From Streptomyces sp. NBC_01198 (GTDB taxonomy: Bacteria > Actinomycetota > Actinomycetes > Streptomycetales > Streptomycetaceae): a DNA stretch of 64,000 bases. A program made the position numbers and the translations under genes. Location of the stretch: contig NZ_CP108568.1 of the NCBI RefSeq assembly GCF_036010485.1, forward strand, positions 6,494,001 through 6,558,000, read 5' to 3'. The notes under the pieces were generated by a model that did not search any database, had not been told where the DNA came from, and saw only the letters and a program-made list of their open reading frames with translations. Position 1 is the stretch's first letter; the number at the start of each line of letters is the position of its first letter. Positions 30,517 through 39,509 of this stretch are shown here, piece after piece.

Positions 30517-31845
30517 TCACTTCTGCTGGGCGTTGGCGTCCTTGACTGCCTGGTCCGCGCCCTTCTGCGGGCTCAGACCACCGAGGTAGATCTGGTTGAA
30601 CGTCTGGTTCAGGCCCTGCTCGGCGCCGGAGAAGCCGGGCACGATCGGCAGGTTGAAGGTCTTGCCCTTGCGTTCCTCGACGTAGGGGCCGACGTCGATG
30701 CCCTGGGCCTTCCAGTAGTCGACGTATCCCTGGCTGAGGCTGTCGATCGCCGGGAAGACGTAGCCGGCGTCGCCCATGATCTTCTGGGCGTCGGGCGTGG
30801 CCAGGTAGCGGGCCAGCTCCTTGGCCTGCGGCAGGTGCCGGGACTTGGCGTAGACCGCCTCGGACAGCCCGTTGACGTTGACCGCGCGCCCTGCGGGACC
30901 GGCCGGCATCGACGCCACGCCGATCTGGAACTTCACCGCGGGCTTCACGTACGGCAGCAGCGCGTTGTTCGCCGGGAAGATCGCGACCTGGCCGCGCTCG
31001 AACATCTCGGTGGCCTGGCCGGTCGGCGGGTTGGTCTGCGTCGCGGGCGGCGAGACGTGGTACTTGCGGGACAGGTCCACGCCCCACTGCAGAGCTGCCA
31101 CGTCCTGCGGGCTGTTGAAGGCGAACTTCCCGAACGGCTTGTCGATGAGCTGGCCGCCGTTGGAGACCATCCAGTTCATCCACTGCGTCTGGTAGTGGTT
31201 CCAGGACGCGAAGCCCCAGGTCTTGACCTTCTTGGCGTCGAAGCCCGGGTCGTCGGGGTGCCGGCCCTGGTCGTCGACGGTGAGCTTGCGCAGCAGCGGC
31301 AGGAAGGTGCCGGAGCCGTCCGGCGCCCAGGTGAGCTGGTCGGGCATGGTGATGCCGGCCTTGGCGAGCAGGTCCTTGTTGTAGAGCATCGCCACGTCAC
31401 CCATGTCCTTGGGCACCCCGTAGAGCTTGCCCTGGTAGGTGTAGGCGTCCACCACGGTCTTGTTGTAGATCGAGGTGTCCTTGATGTCGCCGGACAGGTC
31501 GGCGAGCACGCCCTTGGTGACGAAGTCCGGGAATTCGGTGGTCTGCATCCAGAACAGGTCGGGTGCGGTGCCGGCCACCACGTCGGCGGTGAGCTTGGTC
31601 CAGTACTGGTCGTAGGGGAGCAGCTCGACCGAGACGTCGATGTTCGGGTGGGTCGCCTCGAAGGCCTTCATGACCTTCTCCAGGCCGATCTTCTGCTGGT
31701 CGTCCCAGGTGCGGTAGACCAGGTGGGTCCTGCCGCCGGCGCCCGACGAGCCGCCGCCGCAGGCGGTGGCGGCCGCCACCAGGACTATTCCGGTCGCGGC
31801 GGCTGCCAGCCGCCTGCCGAGGGTTCTTCTGGCGATTCCCTGCAT
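30517..31845 (-). CDS. Sugar ABC transporter substrate-binding lipoprotein
   Basis: 442 residues from ATG 31845. A basic start (RRTLGRRLAAAATG), hydrophobic core and lipobox-like ATACGGG give lipid attachment at about Cys29. The mature part is a family 1 extracellular solute-binding protein (LVYRTWDDQQKIGLEKVMKA; YDQYWTKLTADVVAG; GVPKDMGDVAMLYNKDLLAK). It captures an oligosaccharide at the membrane surface and delivers it to the two permeases encoded upstream (8-base gap). Clustered GH20 and alpha-galactosidase suggest a ligand containing HexNAc and alpha-galactose. Confidence 0.92.
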   Translation of the reverse strand: MQGIARRTLGRRLAAAATGIVLVAAATACGGGSSGAGGRTHLVYRTWDDQQKIGLEKVMKAFEATHPNIDVSVELLPYDQYWTKLTADVVAGTAPDLFWMQTTEFPDFVTKGVLADLSGDIKDTSIYNKTVVDAYTYQGKLYGVPKDMGDVAMLYNKDLLAKAGITMPDQLTWAPDGSGTFLPLLRKLTVDDQGRHPDDPGFDAKKVKTWGFASWNHYQTQWMNWMVSNGGQLIDKPFGKFAFNSPQDVAALQWGVDLSRKYHVSPPATQTNPPTGQATEMFERGQVAIFPANNALLPYVKPAVKFQIGVASMPAGPAGRAVNVNGLSEAVYAKSRHLPQAKELARYLATPDAQKIMGDAGYVFPAIDSLSQGYVDYWKAQGIDVGPYVEERKGKTFNLPIVPGFSGAEQGLNQTFNQIYLGGLSPQKGADQAVKDANAQQK

Positions 31846-31853
31846 GACACACC

Positions 31854-32660
31854 TCACTTGAGACCCGTGAGCACCACGGAGCGGACGATGAATCTCTGGA
31901 AGGACAGGAAGATGACGACCATGGGGAACAGCGCGACGAGGCTGCCGGCCATCATGAGGTTGTAGTCGCCGCCGATGCTCTGCCGGAGCGTGGCGATGGC
32001 GACGGTGGCCACCTTGGTGTCGTCGCCGCTGGAGATGATCAGCGGCCACAGGAAGTTGTTCCAGCTCTGGACGGTGGTGATGATCGCCAGCGTGCCGAGT
32101 GCCGGCCGGGACAGCGGCAGCAGGATCCGCCACAGGACGGTCAGCGGACCGGCGCCGTCGATACGGGCCGCGTCCTCCAGGTCGGTGGGGATGGTGCGGA
32201 AGAACTGCCGCATCAGGAAGATCCCGTACGGCGTGCCGAGGATGTACGGGGCCAGCAGCCCGAACCAGGTGTTGACCAGGTGCAGCTGACGCATGATCAG
32301 GAACAGCGGGATCATGGTGACGACGTTCGGCACCATCATCGTCGCCAGGTAGCACCAGAACAGGACCTCGCGGCCGCGGAACTCCATCCGGGCGAAGGCG
32401 TAGGCGGCGAAGGTGGTGAAGGTCAGCTGCCCCACCGTCAGCACCGCCGTCATCAGCGCGGTGTGGCCGACGTAGGTCAGGAAACCGGAGTCGGCCAGCC
32501 GGTGCAGGCTGTCGAGCGACGGCGGTACGGCCGGCAGCCAGGGCTTGGTGGAGTAGAGGTCGCTTCGGGTCTTGAAGGTGGTCAGCACCACCAGCAGATA
32601 GGGGAAGAGGGTCAGAAAGGCGCCGACGCTCAGCACCCCGTAGATCGCGGGCTTCTTCAT
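31854..32660 (-). CDS. Sugar ABC transporter permease (MalG/CUT1 type)
   Basis: 268 residues, ATG 32660 with GGAGG upstream. Six hydrophobic segments; first helix AIYGVLSVGAFLTLFPYLLV. The EAA loop that docks the ATPase reads DLEDAARIDGAGPLTVLWRI, followed by PLSRPAL. It pairs with the MalF-type permease nine bases upstream. No ATP-binding subunit gene lies in the operon, so a shared multitasking ATPase (MsiK in Streptomyces) is expected. Confidence 0.92.
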   Translation of the reverse strand: MKKPAIYGVLSVGAFLTLFPYLLVVLTTFKTRSDLYSTKPWLPAVPPSLDSLHRLADSGFLTYVGHTALMTAVLTVGQLTFTTFAAYAFARMEFRGREVLFWCYLATMMVPNVVTMIPLFLIMRQLHLVNTWFGLLAPYILGTPYGIFLMRQFFRTIPTDLEDAARIDGAGPLTVLWRILLPLSRPALGTLAIITTVQSWNNFLWPLIISSGDDTKVATVAIATLRQSIGGDYNLMMAGSLVALFPMVVIFLSFQRFIVRSVVLTGLK

Positions 32661-32669
32661 CGAGCCTCC

Positions 32670-33545
32670 TCAGCTGATGTCGTAGGTGGTGCGCCGGTTG
32701 AAGTAGCGGACCTGGAGCAGCGTGATGAGGAGGATCAGCGCGAACAGCAGCATCGCCATGGCGGAGGCGTAGCCGAAGTCGAACTGCTGGAAGGCGGTCT
32801 GGAAGATCCGGAAGTTCAGCACCTCGGTGCTGTCGCCGGGACCGCCCTCGGTCATCACGTAGAGCGTGTCGAAGACCTGGAAGGAGCCGATGACGTTGGT
32901 CACCAGCACGAAGAACATCGTGGGGTTGAGCAGCGGCAGCGTGATGTGCACGAACTGCCGCAGCGGCGAGGCCCCGTCGGTGGCCGCCGCGTCGTAGAGC
33001 TCGGCGGGGATGCCCTGGAGGCCGGCCAGGAAGAACAGCATGTTGTAGCCCGTGTACTGCCAGATCTGCACCGCGGCGACCGCCGGCAGCGCGAAGGTGG
33101 TGTCGTTGAGCCACGCGGGCCCGTCGATGCCGACCACGGAAAGGAACTTGTTGAGGGCGCCGTTGGCCGGGTCGAAGATCCAGCTCCACACCAGGCCCAT
33201 GGCGATCGGGGTGGCCATCCAGGGCACCACGTACAGCGCCCGGAAGAACTTCACCCCGCGGACGCGCTGGTTGAGCAGCAGTGCCAGGACCACGGCGAGG
33301 ATGGTCTGCACCGGGATGGTGAGCAGTACGTAGAACACCGTCACCAGCAGCGAGTGCCGTACACCCCCGTCGTGCACCAGCCTGCGGTAGTTGGCGAGTC
33401 CGGTGAAGGTCGGGGAGTCCAGCAGCTCCCAGTGGAAGAGGCTGACGCCCGCCACGATGGCGACCGGCAGCAGCAGGAAGGCGAAGACCCCGAACAGGCT
33501 CGGCAGCAGGAAGGCGTACGCCGTCAGGTTGCGTCTGTTCCTCAC
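32670..33545 (-). CDS. Sugar ABC transporter permease (MalF/CUT1 type)
   Basis: 291 residues from GTG 33545, which overlaps the stop of the alpha-galactosidase gene (GTGA), so the two are coupled. Helices start AYAFLLPSLFGVFAFLLLPV. The EAA motif is ELYDAAATDGASPLRQFVHI followed by TLPLLNPT. It forms a heterodimer with the following MalG-type subunit in the cytoplasmic membrane and imports the glycan held by the binding protein. Confidence 0.92.
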   Translation of the reverse strand: MRNRRNLTAYAFLLPSLFGVFAFLLLPVAIVAGVSLFHWELLDSPTFTGLANYRRLVHDGGVRHSLLVTVFYVLLTIPVQTILAVVLALLLNQRVRGVKFFRALYVVPWMATPIAMGLVWSWIFDPANGALNKFLSVVGIDGPAWLNDTTFALPAVAAVQIWQYTGYNMLFFLAGLQGIPAELYDAAATDGASPLRQFVHITLPLLNPTMFFVLVTNVIGSFQVFDTLYVMTEGGPGDSTEVLNFRIFQTAFQQFDFGYASAMAMLLFALILLITLLQVRYFNRRTTYDIS

Positions 33546-34879
33546 CGGGCCGGCTCCGCAGGTATCAGCGTCGGCGCCATGGCGGCCGGCCGCAGCAGTT
33601 CCCTGGTCGTCGCCAGGCCCCAGTCGTCCAGTGCGCCCAGCGGATCGCTGGCGCCGCGCAGGCCGCCGCTGCCGGCGACGAAGGCCGCCCACTGCTCGCG
33701 CTCCTCGACCCCCGGCCGCACGATGACGCAGTCCGGGTCGTTGACCCACCAGCGCGCGTGCAGGAACTCCCGCGCCTGGCTTGCCAGTCGGGCGCTGAGC
33801 TGGCCCGGCTGGCTGATGTCGCCCGACTTCGGCTGTACGTACGGCGCGACGTCGGGGCCGACTCGCATGATGTCCACATGGCCGATGCTCGGGATCAGTG
33901 GCGCTCCGCAGCCGTGCAGCGTCGCGTCGTCGCCCACCGCCTGCCGGATGAGCCGAAGGCCCAGCTGGTAGGCGTCCTCGGGGTGGATGTCGGCGTGCCG
34001 GCGACCCGGCAGCGCGCCCGCGTAGACGTAGTCGAGCTTGAAGTGCGTGAAGCCCTGCCAGCTCAACTCCTGGAAGACACCGGCCAGATACTCGGCGGCG
34101 TCCGGGTGGGTGACGTCGAGCACCCGCAGGTCCTGGTCCCACATGTGGCCCGCGTCCGCGCCGCCGACCAGCCAGTCCGGGTGCTCGCGGTGCAGCGTGC
34201 TCGCGGCGCCGACCAGGAAGGGCGCGACCCAGATCCCCGCCCGCTTGCCCGCGCCCCTGATCCGGTCGGCGGTGGCGGCCGTCGAGCCGAAGCCCGGGCG
34301 GTCCACCAGCCAGTCGCCGATCCCCGCCTCGTAACCGTCGTCCAGGAGGATGGTGTCGACGTCGAGGGCGTGCCGCCGGATCAGGGCGATCTCGGTGGCG
34401 ATGTCGGATTCGGTGACCTTGTCCCAGTAGCCGTACCAGCTGCACCACAGCGGCGGCGCCGCCCTGATCGGCCGGGGCCCCCGCTCCGCGGCGACCGCGT
34501 CGGCCCAGCCGGCCAGCGCCGCCTCGATGCCGCCGTCGTACGGCGTCTCGGCGACCGGCCCGTTCGCCGAGACCACCAGCCGGCCGTCCTCGGCCCGCAG
34601 CCGCACCGACGGGATCCCGCCGGGCCCGGTCCCCGACCACAGCCGCACCGGTCCGCCGTCACCGGGGTCGACGGCCAGCATGCCCTCGCCCTGGTAACTG
34701 CCGTCCGGCACGGGGGTGTCCGGCCGGTAGCACAGGATCTGGTTGAGCGGCGTGGCCGGCCGTGGCGCGGGGTCGCCGATCCGGTAGGTGCCGGTCGGGC
34801 TCCAGGACTGCCAGCCCTGCTCGAAGACCCGTGCCCGGCGCGGGTCGCAGCTGATCTCACCGACCTCGTCGAACCGCAT
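33542..34879 (-). CDS. GH36-type alpha-galactosidase (melibiase)
   Basis: 445 residues from ATG 34879 (GGGGAGG upstream). Shorter than classical GH36 enzymes (~700), with a compact N-terminal sandwich and the barrel from WCSWYGYW onward. Catalytic residues are visible: nucleophile Asp283 in HFKLDYVYAG and acid/base Asp343 in MRVGPDVAPY; ILLDDGYEAGIGDW binds the sugar. No signal peptide, so it cuts imported alpha-galactosides. It is first gene of the operon and divergent from a ROK regulator. Confidence 0.87.
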   Translation of the reverse strand: MRFDEVGEISCDPRRARVFEQGWQSWSPTGTYRIGDPAPRPATPLNQILCYRPDTPVPDGSYQGEGMLAVDPGDGGPVRLWSGTGPGGIPSVRLRAEDGRLVVSANGPVAETPYDGGIEAALAGWADAVAAERGPRPIRAAPPLWCSWYGYWDKVTESDIATEIALIRRHALDVDTILLDDGYEAGIGDWLVDRPGFGSTAATADRIRGAGKRAGIWVAPFLVGAASTLHREHPDWLVGGADAGHMWDQDLRVLDVTHPDAAEYLAGVFQELSWQGFTHFKLDYVYAGALPGRRHADIHPEDAYQLGLRLIRQAVGDDATLHGCGAPLIPSIGHVDIMRVGPDVAPYVQPKSGDISQPGQLSARLASQAREFLHARWWVNDPDCVIVRPGVEEREQWAAFVAGSGGLRGASDPLGALDDWGLATTRELLRPAAMAPTLIPAEPAR

Positions 34880-34936
34880 GGAAGCCTCCCCTTTTGCCGC
34901 ATGCTCTGGACGCTAGTTATGAAAGAGTGGACCATT

Positions 34937-34975
34937 AGTAGCCCCTACTGCACGCCTTGGGCAATGAAACGTGCA
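34937..34975. promoter_or_regulatory. Candidate operators between the glycan operon and the ROK gene
   Basis: AGTAG (34937-34941) and CTACT (34945-34949) form an inverted repeat around CCC. TGCACG (34949-34954) and CGTGCA (34970-34975) form a second, wider one. Both sit in the 124-base divergent gap, which is AT-richer than its surroundings. Plausible ROK-repressor sites; not proven. Confidence 0.4.
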
Positions 34976-35003
34976 GGATTTTACGAAGGAGACCTCTTTA
35001 AAG

Positions 35004-36164
35004 ATGGCGACTCTGGCCTCGCTCGGCGGCGACCTGTCCCGGTTGCGCCACCTCAACTCCCTCGCTGTCATCAGGGCGTTGCGCGGTGCGAAGCCGCTGA
35101 CGCTGACCGCGGTCGCCGAACAGACCGGCCTGTCACGGCCCTCCACCAAGGACGTCGTCGACCAACTGGTGGCGCTCGGGTGGGTGGTGGAGGTCCCGCC
35201 CTCGACGGGCGGCATCGGCCGCCCGGCCCGCCGCTACCGCTTCCGCGCCGACGGCGGGCACGTCGCCGGCGTCGACATCGGTGTGCACACGGTCCGGGCG
35301 GCCGTCGCCGACCTCGACGGCAACGTGCTGGCCGAGACCCGGCAGACCGTCGCCCCCGAGACACCCACCGCCGACCGGCTCGCCGCGACGTCCAGGGCCG
35401 TCGCCGGCTGCCTGGCCGCCGCCGGGCTCGGCCAGGGCGACCTGTGGAGCGTGTCGGCCGGCACCACCGGCGTGGTGGACCGGGAGGGCCGGGTGCAGAT
35501 CTCGGCCGGCATCCACGGCTGGGCCGGCGTCGACCTGCCGGCCCGCCTCGCCGAACTGTTCTCCTGCACCGTCCACGTGGAGAACGACGCCCGGCTCGCC
35601 GCGCTCGCCGAGCGGGAGCGGGGCGCCGCCCAGGGCGTCAACGACGCCGTCTTCCTGCACGCCGGGCGGCGCACCGGCGCGGCGCTGATCATCGGCGGCG
35701 CCGTGCACCGCGGATTCGGCGGCGCGGCCGGCGAGGTCGGCCTGCACCCGGTCACGCACTGGGCCACCGCCGCCGACTACCTGCACGACTGCCCGGTCGT
35801 GCCGCCCGGCGTCTCCAAGGGCGAGGCCGCCCGTCACACCTTCGACGCCGCCCGCGAGGGCGACCCCGTCGCCGTCGCCGCCGTGGAGCGCTACGCCGAC
35901 GACCTCGCCCTCGGCGCGTCGGCGATGGTGCTGACGCTCGACCCCGAACTCGTCGTCCTCGGCGGCGGCTTCTCCCGCGCCGCCGACGTCCTGCTGCCGC
36001 TGCTGCGGGCCCGGCTTGAGGAGGTGTGCCTGCGGATGCCGGAGCTGCGTGGTTCCACGCTCGGCGAGGAGTGCGTGGCGCTGGGGGCGGTCGGCCGGGC
36101 GGTGGCCCACCTGGACCAGGAGTTCTTCGGTACGGGCCCCGGCTCGATCGCCCCGCCGAGGTGA
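35004..36164 (+). CDS. ROK-family transcriptional repressor
   Basis: 386 residues from ATG 35004 (AAGGAG 12 bases upstream, a little far). N-terminal winged HTH (~15-70: LAVIRALRGAKPLTLTAVAE, then LSRPSTKDVVDQLV). The ROK kinase-fold domain starts HVAGVDIGVHTVRAAVADLDG, with VENDARLAALAERERG and VVLGGGFSRA. The zinc motif common in ROK proteins (CxCGxxGC) is absent: after GEVGLHPV comes THWATAADYLHDCPV. It likely represses the divergent alpha-galactosidase/ABC/GH20 operon and is released by a sugar. Confidence 0.88.
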   Translation: MATLASLGGDLSRLRHLNSLAVIRALRGAKPLTLTAVAEQTGLSRPSTKDVVDQLVALGWVVEVPPSTGGIGRPARRYRFRADGGHVAGVDIGVHTVRAAVADLDGNVLAETRQTVAPETPTADRLAATSRAVAGCLAAAGLGQGDLWSVSAGTTGVVDREGRVQISAGIHGWAGVDLPARLAELFSCTVHVENDARLAALAERERGAAQGVNDAVFLHAGRRTGAALIIGGAVHRGFGGAAGEVGLHPVTHWATAADYLHDCPVVPPGVSKGEAARHTFDAAREGDPVAVAAVERYADDLALGASAMVLTLDPELVVLGGGFSRAADVLLPLLRARLEEVCLRMPELRGSTLGEECVALGAVGRAVAHLDQEFFGTGPGSIAPPR

Positions 36165-36216
36165 CTTGCGGCCACGGTTAGGCGCCGCGGGCCAGGCGGG
36201 ATCTGTCAGACACGGC

Positions 36217-37452
36217 TTACGGTCGGGCGGGCTCGATCCGGCCCGCGACCTCGCCGAGGCCGATCCGGACACCGGCCGGGCCAGGGGCGGTCGCTGCGAT
36301 GACCACCTCGTCGCCGTCCGCCAGGAACGCCCGCCGGGTTCCGTCCGGCAGCTCCACCGGCCGCTCCCCGCCGCGGGTCAGCTCGATCAGGGCGCCGACA
36401 CCGTCCGGCTCCGGGCCGCTGACCGTGCCGGAGGCGAAGAGGTCACCGGGGCGCAGGCTCGCCCCGTTCACCGTCAGATGCGCCAGCATCTGCGCGTACG
36501 TCCAGTACATCGCCGCGAAGGGCGGCCGGGAGAGCGTGTGCCCGTTGAGCCGCAGCTCCATGGCGATGTCCAGACCGCACGGCGGCCGCACATCGCTGTC
36601 GTCGAGATACGGCAGCAGCGGGGTGTCGCGCGCCGGCGGGGCCGTCCGCGCGTGGGACAGCGCGTCCAGCGGCACCACCCACGGCGAGACCGAGGTCGCG
36701 AAGGACTTGCCGAGGAAGGGCCCCAGCGGCACGTACTCCCAGGCCTGCACGTCGCGCGCCGACCAGTCGTTGAGCAGGCACACCCCGAAGACATGGTCGT
36801 CGGCCGCCGCCATCGCGACCCGCGAGCCGCGCTCCGAGGCACCGCCCACCACGAAGCCCAGCTCCGCCTCGACGTCCAGCCGCAGCGAAGGCCCGTACGA
36901 CGGGGCCGCCTCGCCCGCCGCCTTGCGCTGCCCGCACGGCCGCACCACCGGGGACCCCGACACCACGACGGTGCCGGCCCGGCCGTGGTAGCCGATCGGC
37001 AGATGCTTCCAGTTCGGCGTCAGCGGCTCGGCGCCGGGCCGGAAGATCCGGCCGACGTTCGCCGCGTGGTGCTCGGAGGCGTAGAAGTCGACGTAGTCGG
37101 CCACCTCGAACGGCAGCTCCAGCGCGACCTCCGCCAGCGGCACCAGCAGCGGTCCCACCGCGGCCCGGTGCTCCTCCGCGGTCATCCATTCGGTGAGCGC
37201 CGCCCGCACCCGGGTCCACGCCGGCCGCCCCGCCGCCAGCAGCGGGTTGAGCAGCGGCGCGGCCAGCAGCTCCACGACCTCCGCGGGCGCCCCGACCGCC
37301 CACGCTGCCGCCCCCGCGTCCAGCACCCGGTCGCCGAAGCGGACCCCGATACGCGGCCGCGGCTGCGCGGCGGTGCGGAAGACCCCGTACGGCAGGTTGT
37401 GCACCCCGAACGGATCGTCGTCCGGCACGGCGAACGGGCTCTCGGCGCTCAA
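36217..37452 (-). CDS. fahA: Fumarylacetoacetase
   Basis: 411 residues. TTG 37452 is chosen because GGAGG lies five bases before it and the family N-terminus FAVPDDDPFGVHNLPYGVFR follows. Active-site markers: DFYASEHHAANVGRIFRPG, YHGRAGTVVVSGSPV, LDVEAELGFVVGG, LNDWSARDVQAWEY and PLGPFLGKSFATSVSPWVV. It hydrolyses fumarylacetoacetate to fumarate and acetoacetate, the last step of tyrosine/homogentisate breakdown. The other pathway genes are not in the window. It converges on the ROK gene. Confidence 0.93.
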   Translation of the reverse strand: MSAESPFAVPDDDPFGVHNLPYGVFRTAAQPRPRIGVRFGDRVLDAGAAAWAVGAPAEVVELLAAPLLNPLLAAGRPAWTRVRAALTEWMTAEEHRAAVGPLLVPLAEVALELPFEVADYVDFYASEHHAANVGRIFRPGAEPLTPNWKHLPIGYHGRAGTVVVSGSPVVRPCGQRKAAGEAAPSYGPSLRLDVEAELGFVVGGASERGSRVAMAAADDHVFGVCLLNDWSARDVQAWEYVPLGPFLGKSFATSVSPWVVPLDALSHARTAPPARDTPLLPYLDDSDVRPPCGLDIAMELRLNGHTLSRPPFAAMYWTYAQMLAHLTVNGASLRPGDLFASGTVSGPEPDGVGALIELTRGGERPVELPDGTRRAFLADGDEVVIAATAPGPAGVRIGLGEVAGRIEPARP

Positions 37453-37626
37453 CGGACCTCCAGGGCTCGGCGGCGGAAACGCCCCGAGACTACCGGCCGG
37501 CCGCCGGCCGCCGGGTTTGGAGCTGCCCGCAGGTCAAACGTAAAGTTCGGCCCGAGGCCCGGGAGCGTACCCGGGCGGCCCCGGGGACCCGCGCGGACCC
37601 GGGCGGACAGGGAGAGCAGCGGCGGG

Positions 37627-39105
37627 ATGACGGCGACAGTGCAGGACTTTCACGACCTCGGACCCGAGGAGGACGAGCCCGGCATCGACCCGGCACGCCT
37701 CGAGGTCTGCCTGGCCGTGCTCGCCGAGCTCGACGAGCTGCCCGTCGACCACCCCGACGCCATCGCGGTGCGCCGCGCGACGGCCGGCGTCTACCGGATG
37801 GTCAAGCAGCGCCGCCGCCAGGAACGCAGGGCCGCCAAGACCGCCAACGACAAGGCCGTCACCGAGGCCACCGCCACCGGCGCCGCCGACCGCATCGACG
37901 ACGAGACGCTCGGCGTCCAGCTCACCGCCTCGGTCAGCACCGAGATCGCCGGCATCCTGGAACGCCCCCGGTCCTGCTACGTCTGCAAGACCCGCTACGT
38001 CGAGGTCGACGCCTTCTACCACCAGCTGTGCCAGGACTGCGCGCGCGAGAACCGGGCCCGCCGCGACGCCCGCACCGACCTCACCGGGCGGCGCGCCCTG
38101 CTCACCGGCGGCCGCGCCAAGATCGGCATGTACATCGCGCTGCGGCTGCTGCGGGACGGCGCGCACACCACCATCACCACCCGCTTCCCCAACGACGCGG
38201 TCCGCCGCTTCAAGGCGATGCCGGACAGCGACCGGTGGATACACCGGCTCAAGGTCGTCGGCATCGACCTGCGCGACCCCGCCCAGGTGGTGGCGCTGGC
38301 CGACTCCGTCGCCGCGGACGGCCCGCTGGACATCCTGATCAACAACGCCGCCCAGACCGTACGCCGCTCCCCGGGCGCCTACCGCGAACTGGTCGCCGCC
38401 GAGGCCGCGCCGCTGCCGGCCGGCGAGCTGCCCGCCACCGAGGTCTTCGGCGCCTTCGGCAGCGGCGCCCAGACCGCCGCCGCACTGCCCGCGCCCCGCG
38501 GCGAGAGCCTCACCGCGCAGGACGTCACCGGCCTCGCGCTGGTCAGCGGGTCCGCCTCGCTCGCCAGGATCGAGGCGGGCACCGCCATCGACGCGGGCGG
38601 GCTGGTGCCCGACCTGGACCCGTCCAACACCTGGGTGCAGACGGTCGGCGAGGTCGACCCGGTGGAGCTGCTCGAAGTCCAGCTGTGCAATGTGACGGCG
38701 CCCTTCGTGCTGGTCAGCCGGCTGCGGCCGGCGATGGCCGCGGCGGCGGCCCGGCGCAAGTACGTGGTCAACGTCTCCGCAATGGAGGGCCAGTTCTCGC
38801 GCGGCTACAAGGGCGCCGGGCACCCCCACACCAACATGGCCAAGGCCGCGCTCAACATGCTGACCCGCACCAGTGCGCAGGAGATGCTGGACACCGACGG
38901 CATCCTGATGACCGCGGTCGACACGGGCTGGATCACCGACGAGCGCCCCCACCCCGACAAGGTCCGGCTCGCCGCTGAGGGCTTCCACGCGCCACTCGAT
39001 CTCGTCGACGGGGCGGCACGGGTCTACGACCCGATCGTGCGCGGCGAACAGGGCGAGGACCTCTTCGGCTGCTTCCTGAAGGACTACGCCCCCGCCGCCT
39101 GGTAA
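37627..39105 (+). CDS. SDR oxidoreductase with an N-terminal helical and zinc-ribbon extension
   Basis: 492 residues from ATG 37627. Residues ~1-110 are acidic then basic helices (VKQRRRQERRAAKTANDK). At ~118-142 SCYVCKTRYVEVDAFYHQLC followed by QDC makes a CxxC...CxxC zinc ribbon. The SDR domain begins RRALLTGGRAKIGMYIALRL (TGxxxxIG) and has ILINNAAQT, the active-site region VNVSAMEGQFSRGYKGAGHP, and TNMAKAALNML carrying the Lys. The Tyr-x3-Lys spacing is unusual, and long inserts fall at ~250-330. The combination is larger than a normal ~250-residue SDR. Substrate unknown; a nucleic-acid or protein-binding role for the extension is speculation. Confidence 0.82.
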   Translation: MTATVQDFHDLGPEEDEPGIDPARLEVCLAVLAELDELPVDHPDAIAVRRATAGVYRMVKQRRRQERRAAKTANDKAVTEATATGAADRIDDETLGVQLTASVSTEIAGILERPRSCYVCKTRYVEVDAFYHQLCQDCARENRARRDARTDLTGRRALLTGGRAKIGMYIALRLLRDGAHTTITTRFPNDAVRRFKAMPDSDRWIHRLKVVGIDLRDPAQVVALADSVAADGPLDILINNAAQTVRRSPGAYRELVAAEAAPLPAGELPATEVFGAFGSGAQTAAALPAPRGESLTAQDVTGLALVSGSASLARIEAGTAIDAGGLVPDLDPSNTWVQTVGEVDPVELLEVQLCNVTAPFVLVSRLRPAMAAAAARRKYVVNVSAMEGQFSRGYKGAGHPHTNMAKAALNMLTRTSAQEMLDTDGILMTAVDTGWITDERPHPDKVRLAAEGFHAPLDLVDGAARVYDPIVRGEQGEDLFGCFLKDYAPAAW

Positions 39106-39141
39106 CCCGCCACCGCCCGCGGGCGCGTCCTGGGGGTGCTT

Positions 39142-39444
39142 GCCACTTGCGGTGGCGTTCGCATGCTGCGGTGCGTCTGCGCTGAGCGCGCAGTTCCCCG
39201 CGCCCTTGGGTGAGTGCCCCTTGCGGTGGGCTTTCGCCTGCGCGCGCGTCGTGGCTCCCCGCGCCCTTGGGGTGTTGCCCTCTGCCGAGAGGGCGAGCGC
39301 TTTCAGGGGCGCGGGGAACTGCGCGACGAGCCACGATGGTGGGAGAGCAGCGGCGCCACCGCACGTGGCAACCACCCAGGGGCGCGGGGAACTGCGCGCC
39401 CAGCCGGGACGGCGGGGAAGCAGCGGCGCCACCGCACGTGGCAA
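39142..39444. repeat. Dispersed palindromic repeat cluster 1
   Basis: The 18-mer GCGCAGTTCCCCGCGCCC occurs at 39188-39205 and inverted at 39307-39324 and 39380-39397. It is accompanied by short hairpins GCCACTTGCGGTGGC (39142-39156) and GCCACCGCACGTGGC (39355-39369 and about 39429-39443), with degenerate copies at ~39216 and ~39259. This fills the 400-base gap between the SDR and phosphotransferase genes; no gene is seen. The same elements recur at 42616-42853. Confidence 0.75.
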
Positions 39445-39509
39445 TCACCCCCCGGGGCGCCGGGAAAACTCGATGGCCCGACGAGCTCGCCGCAGGGGAA
39501 GATGACCGG

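Noticed and set aside
37534..39444. Long minus-strand open frame opposite the zinc-ribbon SDR.
   Set aside because: Antisense shadow without motifs; the plus strand has the Rossmann motif, zinc ribbon and correct codon bias.
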